This document shows positions 8,822-17,268 of a stretch of DNA of 49,650 bases, piece by piece; within the stretch, counting starts at the first letter, position 1, and the number at the start of each line of letters is the position of its first letter. A model generated the notes under the pieces. It worked only from the letters and a program-made list of their open reading frames with translations, had not been told where the DNA came from and searched no databases. Source of the DNA: Oscillospiraceae bacterium (GTDB taxonomy: Bacteria > Bacillota > Clostridia > TANB77 > CAG-508); NCBI GenBank assembly GCA_009778695.1, contig WRFS01000015.1:1-49650 (forward strand), written 5' to 3'. Position numbers and translations under genes: made by a program.

Positions 8822-8951
8822 TGTAGGGGCGAACATCGTTCGTCCGGCACTATAATTATCTCGTTTTTCAATAATTTTATCAAACTCCTCTAGTTTCGGA
8901 CGAACAATGTTCGCCCCTACATATTTCGGACGAACGATGTTCGCCCCTACA
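8822..8951. repeat. Family B palindromic repeat, copy 2, with an extra arm
   Basis: Same arms as copy 1 but the core is in the opposite orientation, followed by a second copy of the right arm GGACGAACGATGTTCGCCCC. Any reading frame through it only repeats the peptide VGANIVRPK, a translation of the repeat. Confidence 0.92.
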
Positions 8952-8965
8952 TATACAATCCTTTT

Positions 8966-9006
8966 ACTTAAGGAGGCTACTTTGCTAAAAAGTGTTAAAT
9001 AGTAAC
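8966..9006. repeat. Solo right end of a family A repeat
   Basis: The sequence ACTTAAGGAGGCTACTTTGC through GTGTTAAATAGTAAC matches the right end of family A copies, without the matching left half. It is a relic or half element. From here to 9244 I see no gene. Confidence 0.75.
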
Positions 9007-9055
9007 CACTTGGCGAGTAATACAAATCTGTTCTATTTAAAAATATTCTATAGTG

Positions 9056-9064
9056 TGGTATAAT
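9056..9064 (+). promoter_or_regulatory. Possible extended -10 promoter element
   Basis: TG-G-TATAAT is an extended -10 match with no convincing -35. It is about 180 bases upstream of the small membrane protein gene, so a long leader would be implied. Confidence 0.35.
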
Positions 9065-9244
9065 GTATAAATAAATCAGAAAATGAAAAAGCACATCAAA
9101 AAAGCACGAAAAGATATTGAAATATAGGACAAATTTCGAGGGAGTTTTTATTTTGTATATGGTATACTTTTGCTACTAGTAGAGATGGAGAAAAATACTT
9201 TAAAATATAAATTTATGTATTGTTTTCTATTAGTGGGGGGGAAT

Positions 9245-9373
9245 ATGGCGAGAGTATATAAATGGATGAGGGTAAATAAATTTATTTCAGTAATTGGAAT
9301 AAGTTTGATTGTTTTAATAGGGATATTTTTTGTATTGATGGTAGAATTTATAAAAATATTGAACGCAATTTAA
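9245..9373 (+). CDS. Small single-pass membrane protein
   Basis: A 42-residue protein, MARVYKWMRVNK followed by one hydrophobic helix (about residues 13-36). The long G run GGGGGGG immediately upstream makes the ATG at 9245 the likely start, not the longer frame from 9170. I do not recognise a family with certainty. It sits alone between the sporulation block and the methyltransferase and may be cotranscribed with the latter (52-base gap). The basic N terminus suggests an N-in orientation. Confidence 0.55.
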   Translation: MARVYKWMRVNKFISVIGISLIVLIGIFFVLMVEFIKILNAI

Positions 9374-9424
9374 CATATACACCCTTGATAAGAGGTTGCT
9401 ATGTATGAAAGGAATAGTTGAAGA

Positions 9425-10282
9425 ATGTTAGTAGCAAATAGATGGAAAAATTATGAAATATTAGATATGGCAAATGGAGAAAAGCTAGAACGCTGGGGCG
9501 ACATTATATTAATTAGGCCAGATCCACAAATAATTTGGAGTGAGAAAAGTTTTCCAAATAAGTGGAAGGAAGCACATGCAAAATACAATAGAAGTAAAAC
9601 TGGTGGCGGAAGCTGGGAAGTTAAGAAAAAAATTGATGAAAGTTGGGTAATTAAGTACGATAAACTAGTATTTAATGTGAAACCAATGGGGTTTAAGCAC
9701 ACTGGATTATTTCCAGAACAGGCAGTTAATTGGGATTGGATGATAAATAAAATTAGCAATTCAAAAAAGCAGATAAAAGTGTTAAACTTATTTGCATATA
9801 CTGGTGCGGCATCTGTTGCTTGTTTGGCAGCAGGTGCTTCGGTGTGTCATGTTGACAGCTCAAAAGGCATGGTAACATGGGCAAAAGAAAATGTTCAATC
9901 TTCTGGTTTACAAGATAAGCCGATAAGATTTATTGTTGACGACGTTCAAAAGTTTTTAGATCGTGAAATAAGAAGAGGAAACAAATATGATGCAATAATA
10001 ATGGATCCTCCTTCATACGGAAGAGGCACCAATGGTGAAGTGTGGAAATTTGAATCTAATATAGAAGAACTTGTGGAAAAATCGATAAAAGTATTAACGG
10101 ATAAACCATTGTTTTTACTGATTAATTCATACACTACAGGTATTTCTTCAGTTGTGTTGGAAAATATTTTGAAAATGAAAATGAAAAATATAGGTAAAAT
10201 TTCTTCTGGAGAATTAGGCTTGCCAATGTCTAATTCTAATTTGATATTGCCTTGCGGTATATATGCAAGATGGGAGAGTTAA
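9425..10282 (+). CDS. SAM-dependent methyltransferase, RlmI/RlmK-like
   Basis: Class I methyltransferase resembling the 23S rRNA cytosine-C5 methyltransferase group. The SAM-binding motif I is VLNLFAYTGAASVACLAAGA, followed by an acidic residue in VCHVDSSKG. The catalytic segment is AIIMDPPSYGRG (NPPY-like motif IV). The N-terminal part has GFKHTGLFPEQAVNWDWM, as in RlmI-like proteins. Length 285. The start at 9425 follows GAAAGGAA. The substrate nucleotide cannot be deduced. No in-frame CGG. Confidence 0.85.
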   Translation: MLVANRWKNYEILDMANGEKLERWGDIILIRPDPQIIWSEKSFPNKWKEAHAKYNRSKTGGGSWEVKKKIDESWVIKYDKLVFNVKPMGFKHTGLFPEQAVNWDWMINKISNSKKQIKVLNLFAYTGAASVACLAAGASVCHVDSSKGMVTWAKENVQSSGLQDKPIRFIVDDVQKFLDREIRRGNKYDAIIMDPPSYGRGTNGEVWKFESNIEELVEKSIKVLTDKPLFLLINSYTTGISSVVLENILKMKMKNIGKISSGELGLPMSNSNLILPCGIYARWES

Positions 10283-10316
10283 TAGTGGTGATTGTTGTTC
10301 GTAAAGACTGAAAAGT

Positions 10317-10329
10317 GTTAACGGTAACT
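10317..10329. repeat. Family A end fragment
   Basis: CTGAAAAGTGTTAACGGTAACT, starting near 10318, matches the right outer end of family A repeats without the rest of the element. Confidence 0.5.
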
Positions 10330-10375
10330 AAAAAAGTGCAAAATTTTAAATGTATGATACAAAATCGAGATTTCA

Positions 10376-10384
10376 TGTTATAAT
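10376..10384 (+). promoter_or_regulatory. Extended -10 promoter of the toxin-antitoxin pair
   Basis: TG-T-TATAAT lies 35 bases before the antitoxin start. No clear -35 box is visible at the right spacing. Confidence 0.55.
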
Positions 10385-10418
10385 ATAAATATAACAATCA
10401 AAGTAAGGAGGTAAAAAT

Positions 10419-10643
10419 ATGGAGTTTGTAAGAAGAGTAGTAAATGGCTCTGAGATAAAAGGTGTTATAGATATTCCAAATACATTAGTAGATAAAAAGC
10501 TTGAAGTGCTAATTTTTCCAGTTACTGAATATACAAAAAAAACCAAAAAAAGAAAAAGTTTATCAGGCTTTTTGTCAGAATATGCTAAGCCGGAATTAAT
10601 ATGCAAGGAAGAAAATGCTTGGTATGAGGAGGCAAAAGAATGA
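10419..10643 (+). CDS. Putative antitoxin of a VapBC-like pair
   Basis: A 74-residue protein placed directly before a PIN-domain gene and overlapping it by 4 bases, the usual antitoxin position. The N-terminal half (VNGSEIKGVIDIPNTLVDKK) could form the short strand-helix unit of small DNA-binding antitoxins; the C-terminal half is charged (KKTKKRKSL) and likely wraps the toxin. I cannot name the antitoxin family. AAGGAGG lies 8 bases before the ATG. It may autoregulate through the -10 region at 10376. Confidence 0.7.
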   Translation: MEFVRRVVNGSEIKGVIDIPNTLVDKKLEVLIFPVTEYTKKTKKRKSLSGFLSEYAKPELICKEENAWYEEAKE

Positions 10644-11014
10644 TAATAGTTGATACGAATATTATACTCAGATATTTACTGAATGATAATATAGAATTAA
10701 ATCAAAAAGCTACTGAGATAATTGATAATAATAATATATTGATTCCAACAGAAGTAATTGTTGAGGTAAGTTATGTATTAAAGAAGTATTATAATGTAGG
10801 GAAAGAGAAAATATACGAAGCATTACAGGAATTACTGAAAATTGAAACTATTAATTTTCAAAATAGAGAAACAATAGAATTGGCATTTAAAACATATTCA
10901 GAGCAAAACCTTGATGTTGTTGATTGTCTATTGTTTTCTTATTATAAAAATGAAAAAGTCCAAGTAAAAACTTTTGACGACAAATTAAATAAACTAATAA
11001 GTGCAGAAGTTTAA
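10640..11014 (+). CDS. vapC: PIN-domain RNase toxin, VapC-like
   Basis: A 124-residue PIN domain, normal VapC length. The acidic metal-binding set is visible: VDTNIILRYLL (first Asp), VIVEVSYVLKKYY (Glu), LDVVDCLLFSYY (Asp pair) and VKTFDDKLNKL (last Asp). The family cleaves RNA, often initiator tRNA or other tRNA loops. Translation is probably coupled to the antitoxin through the ATGATA overlap. No in-frame CGG. If this genome has an unusual tRNA set, a tRNA-cleaving toxin could be relevant, but that is speculation. Confidence 0.85.
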   Translation: MIIVDTNIILRYLLNDNIELNQKATEIIDNNNILIPTEVIVEVSYVLKKYYNVGKEKIYEALQELLKIETINFQNRETIELAFKTYSEQNLDVVDCLLFSYYKNEKVQVKTFDDKLNKLISAEV

Positions 11015-11036
11015 AACTATTAGGAGATTAATAATT

Positions 11037-11711
11037 ATGCAAAAGCTAAACGTATTATTTGAGGACAATCACATAATTGTAGTAGAAAAGCCAGTAAACA
11101 TTCCATCTCAAGCTGATAAAACTAATGATGTGGACATGCTTTCTATTGTAAAACAATACATAAAAGGAAAGTATAACAAACCAGGAGAGGTTTATTGTGC
11201 ATTAATACATAGGTTAGATAGGCCTGTTGGTGGAGTTATGATATTTGCTAAAACTTCAAAAGCGGCTGCAAGACTAAGCGAGCAAGTGAGAAATAAAAGT
11301 TTTATAAAGAAATATCTTGTTATTGTTGATGGAAAAATGGAAAAAGAGTCGGCAATATTAGAGGATTACTTATTAAAAAATGAAAGGACAAATACGAGCA
11401 AAGTCGTTCCAGAGGGTACTAAGAATGCTAAATATGCGAGCTTAGAGTATGAAACTTTGCAGTATAACCAAGAAACAGACTTATCTGTTTTAAAAGTAAA
11501 ACTTAATACTGGACGTCACCATCAAATTAGAGTTCAATTAGCCAACATAGGACACAGTATTTATGGGGATCAAAAATATGGTAAAAGAGGAGCGGGAAAG
11601 CAAATAACATTATGGGCATATGAGTTAACGATTATACATCCCATTTCTCGTGAAAGTATGACATTTACTGTGTTACCAAAGCAAGAGGGAAGTTGGATGG
11701 CTCTGTACTAA
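11037..11711 (+). CDS. RluA-family pseudouridine synthase
   Basis: Converts uridine to pseudouridine in RNA. The catalytic motif is HRLDRPVGGVMIFAKTSKAA with the active Asp in RLD. The C-terminal motif is TGRHHQIRVQLANIGHSIYG followed by DQKYG, typical of RluA/RluC/RluD members. The frame opens at 11001, but MQKLNVLFEDNHIIVVEKP starting at 11037 matches the family N terminus, and AGGAG lies just upstream. It has no S4 domain. The target RNA site is not deducible. A terminator overlaps the last codons. Confidence 0.93.
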   Translation: MQKLNVLFEDNHIIVVEKPVNIPSQADKTNDVDMLSIVKQYIKGKYNKPGEVYCALIHRLDRPVGGVMIFAKTSKAAARLSEQVRNKSFIKKYLVIVDGKMEKESAILEDYLLKNERTNTSKVVPEGTKNAKYASLEYETLQYNQETDLSVLKVKLNTGRHHQIRVQLANIGHSIYGDQKYGKRGAGKQITLWAYELTIIHPISRESMTFTVLPKQEGSWMALY

Positions 11712-11734
11712 TATGCTACAGAGTCTTTTTTTTT
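11701..11734 (+). terminator. Rho-independent terminator
   Basis: CTCTGTA and TACAGAG form a 7-bp stem with a 9-base loop, followed by TC and nine or more T residues. It overlaps the end of the pseudouridine synthase gene. Confidence 0.9.
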
Positions 11735-11801
11735 GTAAAATTTTAATGAACTTTTAATCTTTAATTTGTATAATAAAAATCAAGGGAGGTCTTAATCGGA
11801 A

Positions 11802-12783
11802 ATGAAAAAGAAAAAAAATAAACTTATTTGGGTAATTGTTATTTTAGTAATTGCTTTTGGAGTAATGATGTATTTTTACTTTAAACCTGCAAGTGTTGCT
11901 GCAAATACAAATAATTCTTCATCTAATTTAACAACGCAAGAAGCTACCGTGAGTACACAAACTATTACAAAATCAATTTCAAGTTCGCGGAGGAATATCT
12001 TCAGCTGAAACAAAGAATTTAGATTTAGATACAAGCAAATACTTTAAAGAAATATATGTAGAAAAGAATGATAGTGTAAAAAAAGGAGCACATATTTTAC
12101 GATATACAGATGGAACATATGTAAATGCACCATATAACTGTATTATTTCAGATATATCAGTTCCAGCAGCTGGTAAAATATGCACTAGTAGTAATTACAT
12201 ACAAGTAGAATCAACAGATCAATTATATGTAACGCTTAGCATAGGTGAAGCTGATATAGGAACGGTGAAGGCTGGACAAGAGGCAGAAATAACACTTACA
12301 GCAAATAATAAAACATATACTGGTAAAATAGATAAAATCAGTGATGTAGGTACTTATTCTACTAGTGGTTCTACATTCCCTGCATATGTAAAATTTACAA
12401 ATGATGGTACCGTAAAATTGGGGATGTCTGCATCATGTACAGTAATATTAGATAAAGCAACAAATGTAGTTGCAGTTCCACAAGAAGCGGTACAAACAGC
12501 AAATGGCACAAATTATGTTGTTGTCGTAAATAGTGATGGAAGCACACAAGATGTAACGGTTCAAACGGGACTTTCTAATGGTGCATATACAGAAATTAAA
12601 TCAGGATTAAATGTTGGAGAAACAGTACAATATACGGTTACCACTAATACAAGTTCATCAATGACTAACTTTTTTAGAGGTACTGGTGGCGGCGGTGCAA
12701 TACAAATAAATGGTGGAGGTCAAAGGGGAACAGGAGCAGGAACATCAGGTGGAGGAATGACAAGACAACAAACGGGAAATTAA
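11802..12783 (+). CDS. MacA/HlyD-like membrane fusion adaptor, read through a CGG +1 shift
   Basis: Periplasmic-adaptor-type protein in a Gram-positive setting. One N-terminal membrane helix (residues about 6-27) precedes a region like the paralogue at 15307 and a C-terminal barrel (VPQEAVQTANGTNYVVVV, then GLNVGETVQYTV). The frame would stop at TGA after SSRRNIFS. Dropping the C of the CGG at 11988 gives SSGGISSAETKNLDLD and joins the rest, in line with the paralogue's SSSLQVSSGLDEQ. The joined product is 326 residues. The Gly-rich C-terminal tail ends in TRQQTGN. A permease of the MacB type follows across a family B repeat. A TATAAT at 11769-11774 may be the promoter. Confidence 0.82.
11988..11991 (+). 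other. CGGA +1 shift site, MacA-like adaptor
   Basis: Zero frame reads TCG CGG AGG and reaches TGA four codons later. Resuming at GGA gives Ser-Gly-Gly-Ile and the remainder of the adaptor. Confidence 0.8.
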
Positions 12784-12789
12784 ACGACA

Positions 12790-12888
12790 TGTAGGGGCGA
12801 ACATTGTTCGTCCGAGACTAGAGGAATTAGATAAAATTATTGAAAAACGAGATAATTACAGTGCAGGGCGAACGATGTTCGCCCCTAC
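12790..12888. repeat. Family B palindromic repeat, copy 3
   Basis: Arms TGTAGGGGCGAACATTGTTC and complement. It lies between the adaptor and permease genes; its right end abuts the permease ribosome site, and a frame opening at the ATG in its arm is an artefact. Confidence 0.93.
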
Positions 12889-12904
12889 GAGAGAGGAGAT
12901 AAGC

Positions 12905-14071
12905 GTGAAGATATTTGGCATTATTAAAGTAGCATTTAAAAATATTGCTAGTAACAAATTAAGATCTGCACTTACCATGTTAGGTTTGATTATTGGTATT
13001 TCATCCGTAATTGTATTAGTTGGAATTGGAAGTGGGTCGACTTCCCAAGTTCAATCAAGCGTTCAATCATTGGGAACAGACATTCTAACGGTATCAATCA
13101 ATTCATCAGATTATAGTTTGGATTATAGCAATATGAGTGACATTAGTAAAATAGACAATGTAGCAAGTGTAGCACCATATAAAAATGTTTCAGCTACGGT
13201 AAATAGAGGAACGACAACCACATCAAGTGCTAGTATTATTGCAACAAATAATAATTATTTAGATGTTACAAATACAAAAATTTCAACAGGAAGAGAAATA
13301 TCGATTGTAGATATAGAAAATAACAGCAAAGTATGTATTTTAGGTGCAAATATTGCAAGTACATTATTTAACCTAGCAGAACCAGTTGGTCAAACAATAA
13401 AATTAAACGGAGATAATTACACTGTAATTGGCGTTTTAGAGGCAAAAGGAACAGCCATGGGAACAAATTATGATAATTTAGTTCTAATTCCATTTACTAC
13501 AGGAGAATATTTAGGCAGTGACTCAACTGTAAGAAGTTTATACGTAAGAGTAGCAAATGAGGACAACATAAATATGACACAAACACTTATTGAAAATTAC
13601 ATAAGAAGTACATTACAAATATCCAGTGATTATTATAGTGTATCTACACAAAGCTCAATGTTATCTGCAATGTCGAATATTAGCAATACCCTTACATTAT
13701 TATTAGGAGGAATAGCAGGGATATCACTAGTTGTAGGTGGTATAGGAGTTATGAATGTAATGTTGGTATCTGTTACAGAAAGAACAAGAGAAATAGGAAT
13801 TAGAAAATCACTGGGAGCTAAAAGAATAGATATATTAATACAATTTTTGATAGAAGCACTGGTGTTAAGCCTACTTGGAGGGGCATTAGGAGTAATAATA
13901 GGAATAATATTGGGAAATGTATCTGAAAAATTTGGATTAAGTTTTGTGTATACACATACAATTATTTTGATAGCATTTTTATCAAGTGCATGTATTGGAC
14001 TAATCTTTGGAATATTGCCAGCATATAGGGCTTCTAAATTGAATCCAATTGATGCATTAAAACAAGAATAA
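12905..14071 (+). CDS. MacB-type ABC transporter permease (FtsX fold), no ATPase domain
   Basis: Four predicted membrane helices in the MacB/FtsX pattern: one after VAFKNIASNKLRSALTMLGL (about residues 18-40), then three near the C terminus around GGIAGISLVVGGIGVMNVM, IEALVLSLLGGALGVIIG and the last segment before ILPAYRASKLNPIDAL. The extracytoplasmic MacB-PCD-like domain lies between. TERTREIGIRKSLGAKR is the coupling-helix motif. The start is the GTG at 12905 preceded by GAGAGGAG; an upstream ATG in the repeat arm is spurious. MacB is normally fused to or next to an ATPase; none is adjacent, so the ATPase must be elsewhere or lost. Confidence 0.9.
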   Translation: MKIFGIIKVAFKNIASNKLRSALTMLGLIIGISSVIVLVGIGSGSTSQVQSSVQSLGTDILTVSINSSDYSLDYSNMSDISKIDNVASVAPYKNVSATVNRGTTTTSSASIIATNNNYLDVTNTKISTGREISIVDIENNSKVCILGANIASTLFNLAEPVGQTIKLNGDNYTVIGVLEAKGTAMGTNYDNLVLIPFTTGEYLGSDSTVRSLYVRVANEDNINMTQTLIENYIRSTLQISSDYYSVSTQSSMLSAMSNISNTLTLLLGGIAGISLVVGGIGVMNVMLVSVTERTREIGIRKSLGAKRIDILIQFLIEALVLSLLGGALGVIIGIILGNVSEKFGLSFVYTHTIILIAFLSSACIGLIFGILPAYRASKLNPIDALKQE

Positions 14072-14129
14072 TTTTCAGACTTTTAGCGAATTGCGTCGTT
14101 ACTGTTTAACCTATGCGGATTTAAGGCAT

Positions 14130-14258
14130 TGTCATTCTGAGCCTTACCTTCGTAGCCCGACTTACGAAGAATCTTACTTTATCTATTTTCATTTGTATAC
14201 CTACCATTTAGTAAGATTCTTCGTGAGAAAAGCTTTGTAGCAACGCTCAGAATGACGC
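14130..14258. repeat. Family C palindromic repeat
   Basis: Inverted ends GTCATTCTGAGC and GCTCAGAATGACG, with inner arms GAAGAATCTTACT and AGTAAGATTCTTC around an AT-rich centre. A GTTACTGTTTAA sequence like the family A left end precedes it at 14098. It is noncoding, between the permease and a surface-protein gene. Confidence 0.85.
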
Positions 14259-14326
14259 CTACTTGTTTTTTGTAAGTATATCACATTTTATGTTTCGAAA
14301 GAAGTCTAATAGAAAGAGAGGAAATT

Positions 14327-15307
14327 ATGAGAAAGAAAATATTTAGTGCTGTAATTATAATAATTTTGATTTTATCCAGTATTATGATTACCAAAATATA
14401 TGCTGATGATTCTTCTACAGTTGTATCTATACCAGAAACAAGTTTAAAACCAGGAGATCAAATGAAGGTTTATATTAATGTTGAAAATATAACTACGTAT
14501 ACTTTGTCTCAAATAGTACTAACTACAGATATTTATTTAGAACCAGTAATAGATGTAGCAACTACTGGAATGACAATAAGTGATTCTGCTTTTGATCCAT
14601 TAAATAAAACTTTTACAATTCAAAATATACCAGCTGGAGTAAATACGATTTGCGTTTTATATACTATACCGAGCTATATTGTAGGTGGTACACCAATAAA
14701 TGTTACTTATGCACTTTCAGATGATCAAGGAACGCAGCAAGAAGCAAATAATATTCAAGTTACAGTAGTGGCAAATAACACAACGAATCAAAATACTACA
14801 AATAATACTGGGACAGGTGACGCTACTGGAGCGGATGGAACTGGTACTCAACAACAGAATACTCCTAATGGTCAAAACAATACAAATAATAGTACAAAAA
14901 ATAATATGAATAGTGGTACGAATAACACTAGAAGTAATAGCGGTAGTAGCAATAGCACAAATAGAAGTCAATCAACGGGAATGGGAGCATCAAGTTTCAG
15001 CGGCAGTGGCGCAAGTAATGCTCAAACAGTAACATATCTTGGTTCAAGGAATAATTATTTAAGTAACTTAACAGTAAAAGGATATAGTTTAACTCCAAAA
15101 TTTAATAAAACAAACAATACTTATTTTATAACAGTAGGTAATGGAGTAAAAAGTGTGACTGTAACTGCAACTAAAGAAGATAGTTCAGCGGTAGTTACTA
15201 TTTCTGGAAATACAAGTTTACAAGTAGGATTAAATAAAGTGTTAATATCAGTATTAGCTAAGAATGGTGATGTTCGTTATTATAGGATTTATGTAGAAAG
15301 GATTTAA
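14327..15307 (+). CDS. Secreted protein with C-terminal cadherin-like beta-sandwich
   Basis: A signal peptide (residues 1-27, hydrophobic, ending near IYADD) is followed by a beta-rich domain with SLKPGDQMKVYINVEN, resembling cohesin/dockerin-type bacterial Ig folds. A Thr/Asn/Ser/Gly low-complexity linker covers about residues 145-230. The last 85 residues (YLSNLTVKGYSLTPKF to RIYVERI) match the cadherin-like beta-sandwich domain found in clostridial surface proteins. No LPXTG anchor is visible. It overlaps the next adaptor gene by one base at TAATG, suggesting joint expression, so it may work with the export complex. Exact function unknown. Confidence 0.75.
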   Translation: MRKKIFSAVIIIILILSSIMITKIYADDSSTVVSIPETSLKPGDQMKVYINVENITTYTLSQIVLTTDIYLEPVIDVATTGMTISDSAFDPLNKTFTIQNIPAGVNTICVLYTIPSYIVGGTPINVTYALSDDQGTQQEANNIQVTVVANNTTNQNTTNNTGTGDATGADGTGTQQQNTPNGQNNTNNSTKNNMNSGTNNTRSNSGSSNSTNRSQSTGMGASSFSGSGASNAQTVTYLGSRNNYLSNLTVKGYSLTPKFNKTNNTYFITVGNGVKSVTVTATKEDSSAVVTISGNTSLQVGLNKVLISVLAKNGDVRYYRIYVERI

Positions 15308-16236
15308 TGATGAGTAAAAGGACAATAATTTTAACTGTTTCAATAGCAATAATATTAATAATTGCTTTAGTTATAATTTTGGTTATACAGCAGAAATCAA
15401 AAAATACAGCAACGGTTGATCAAGTTGTATTAAAAGAAGCAACAGTTGGAACGCAAACGATTATTAAACAATTTAGTAGTAGTTTACAAGTATCAAGTGG
15501 ATTGGATGAACAAATAGAATTGCATGCAACGTATTATTTTAATAAACTGTTAGTAGATAAAAGTATCTATGTGAAGGGAGGAACGAAATTATTAGAATAT
15601 ACTAATGGGACATATTTAACAGCACCATACGACTTAGTTGTTACAAATTATTCTTTGCCAGCTTCAGGAGATATGTGTACGAATTCAAATTATATAGAAG
15701 TACAAACAACAGAAACTTGTGCCTCTAGCATACAGATTAATGAAGCAGATATGGACTACATTACACTTGGGGAAAAAGTAGCGGTGGTTATAAATGCCTT
15801 CCCAGATAAAACATATACAGGATATATCACGGATATATCAGATACAGCAACAAATTCAAATTTTACTGCAACGGTAACATATATGAATGATGGAAATATT
15901 AAGTTAGGAATGTCAGGCTATTGTACTATTACATTGCAAGAAGAAAAAGATGTAACAGCAGTTCCAATTGAAGCAATTAATGTAAGGGATGATGATACAA
16001 AATATGTTGAAGCGGTAGATAGCAATGGAGGGACATCAGAAGTGAATGTGGAAACGGGAATTGCAGATAGTAACTATGTAGAAATAAAAAGCGGACTAAC
16101 TGTAGGGCAAACAGTACAATATGTTGATGTGGCAACTGGAAATCCAGGGGTTACTACATCATCTGGAACTAATGCAAATAGTGGTCAGCAAGTAATAAAT
16201 GCAAGGCAATTAACGAGAGCTTTAAATAATATGTAA
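15307..16236 (+). CDS. Second MacA/HlyD-like membrane fusion adaptor (intact)
   Basis: Paralogue of the adaptor at 11802. One N-terminal membrane helix (about residues 6-27), then the shared sequence ATVGTQTIIKQFSSSLQVSS, a barrel-like region around YITLGEKVAVVINAFPDKTY, and GLTVGQTVQYVDV near the C terminus. Length 309. Start is ATG 15307 or 15310, both behind AAGGA. At the position where the first adaptor has CGG, this one has ordinary codons, so the shift site is not inherited by all members of a family. It is followed directly by a receiver protein. Confidence 0.82.
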   Translation: MMSKRTIILTVSIAIILIIALVIILVIQQKSKNTATVDQVVLKEATVGTQTIIKQFSSSLQVSSGLDEQIELHATYYFNKLLVDKSIYVKGGTKLLEYTNGTYLTAPYDLVVTNYSLPASGDMCTNSNYIEVQTTETCASSIQINEADMDYITLGEKVAVVINAFPDKTYTGYITDISDTATNSNFTATVTYMNDGNIKLGMSGYCTITLQEEKDVTAVPIEAINVRDDDTKYVEAVDSNGGTSEVNVETGIADSNYVEIKSGLTVGQTVQYVDVATGNPGVTTSSGTNANSGQQVINARQLTRALNNM

Positions 16237-16249
16237 TGTGGAGGGAAAA

Positions 16250-16636
16250 ATGGAGCAAAGATTGATATATGTGGCAGATGATGAACCAAATATAAGAAAA
16301 ATAATTCAAGAATTTTTAGAATTTGAAGGGTATAAGACAGAAGGTTTTGAAAGTGGTGATTTATTACTTGAAAAATTTAAGGATGCTCCTGCTGACTTAA
16401 TTATATTAGATGTGATGATGCCAGGGGCAAATGGATTTGTAGTTTGTAAAGAATTAAGGAAGGTAAGCAAAGTGCCTATTATTGTAGTATCGGCAAGAGA
16501 TGCCGATTTAGATTATGCAACAGCTCTGGAATTAGGAAGTGATGATTATTTTACAAAACCATTTAGTGGATTGGAGTTAACTATGAGAGTAAAATCAATT
16601 TTTAGAAGAATAGATTTTTCGAGGAGTGAAAGTTAA
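16250..16636 (+). CDS. Stand-alone response-regulator receiver domain
   Basis: A 128-residue CheY-like receiver with no output domain. The acidic pocket is VADDEPN, the phospho-acceptor Asp lies in DLIILDVMMPGANGF, and the conserved Thr/Ser and Lys lie in IIVVSARD and YFTKPFSG. The frame opens at a GTG at 16238, but GGAGGG at 16240-16245 sets the start at ATG 16250. It ends with the start of a helix (SIFRRIDFS) where a DNA-binding domain would normally begin, so it may be a truncated OmpR-type regulator or a true single-domain regulator. The next gene starts one base after its stop. Confidence 0.85.
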   Translation: MEQRLIYVADDEPNIRKIIQEFLEFEGYKTEGFESGDLLLEKFKDAPADLIILDVMMPGANGFVVCKELRKVSKVPIIVVSARDADLDYATALELGSDDYFTKPFSGLELTMRVKSIFRRIDFSRSES

Positions 16637-17254
16637 ATGGACGAAATGCTCGACGAAGAAAAAAATCAGATATTTGAACTATATAATAGTGCTTTAAAGA
16701 TTATACTTACGAAAATAGAAATATTAGATAAAGATTATAAGTTTGTAAATGGACCAAACCCAATAGAACATATTAAATCTAGAGTTAAATCCATAGATAG
16801 TTTAGTAGATAAATTGAAAAGAAAAAATATTCAAATGAATATGGAAAATATTAGGGAGAACATAGAAGATGTTGCAGGAATTAGAATAATATGTTCTTTT
16901 GAAAATGATGTATATAAAATAGCTGAGCTCATTAAAAAACAAGAGGATATAACTTTTGTTAGAGAACGAGATTATATAGCGTTCCCAAAACCAAATGGAT
17001 ATAGAAGTTATCATATGATTATTAAAGTGCCAGTGTATTTAATAGATAGGGTGGAATTAGTAAAAGTAGAAATACAAATACGAACAGATGCAATGGATTT
17101 TTGGGCTTCTTTAGAGCATAAAGCAAGATATAAATATAATGGAGATGTACCAAAACATTTAATAAAGGAATTAAAAATATGTGCTGAAGAAATACATGAG
17201 TTAGACTCGAGAATGTATTTAATCAGCGATATTATTCATTTAATAAATGAGTAG
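16637..17254 (+). CDS. Small alarmone synthetase (RelA/SpoT synthetase domain)
   Basis: RelQ/YjbM-type (p)ppGpp synthetase of 205 residues, lacking the HD hydrolase and the regulatory TGS/ACT domains. Visible motifs are GIRIICSFENDVYKI, RDYIAFPKPNGYRSYHMII (ATP/GTP site) and EIQIRTDAMDFWASLEHKA with the catalytic Glu. The family makes ppGpp or pppGpp (or pGpp) under wall or alkaline stress. It sits directly after the receiver gene, so a link between signalling and alarmone production is possible. No in-frame CGG. Confidence 0.92.
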   Translation: MDEMLDEEKNQIFELYNSALKIILTKIEILDKDYKFVNGPNPIEHIKSRVKSIDSLVDKLKRKNIQMNMENIRENIEDVAGIRIICSFENDVYKIAELIKKQEDITFVRERDYIAFPKPNGYRSYHMIIKVPVYLIDRVELVKVEIQIRTDAMDFWASLEHKARYKYNGDVPKHLIKELKICAEEIHELDSRMYLISDIIHLINE

Positions 17255-17268
17255 TAAATTTGTTCTTT

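Noticed and set aside
8816..9094. A minus-strand frame encoding repeated VGANIVRPK
   Set aside because: It is only the translation of family B repeat arms and has no independent support.
12875..12904. Start of the MacB-type permease at the ATG in the repeat arm
   Set aside because: That ATG lies within a family B repeat arm; GTG 12905 has a proper ribosome site and begins the conserved permease N terminus.
16238..16249. GTG start of the receiver protein at 16238
   Set aside because: The GGAGGG ribosome site overlaps that start and is correctly spaced for ATG 16250.
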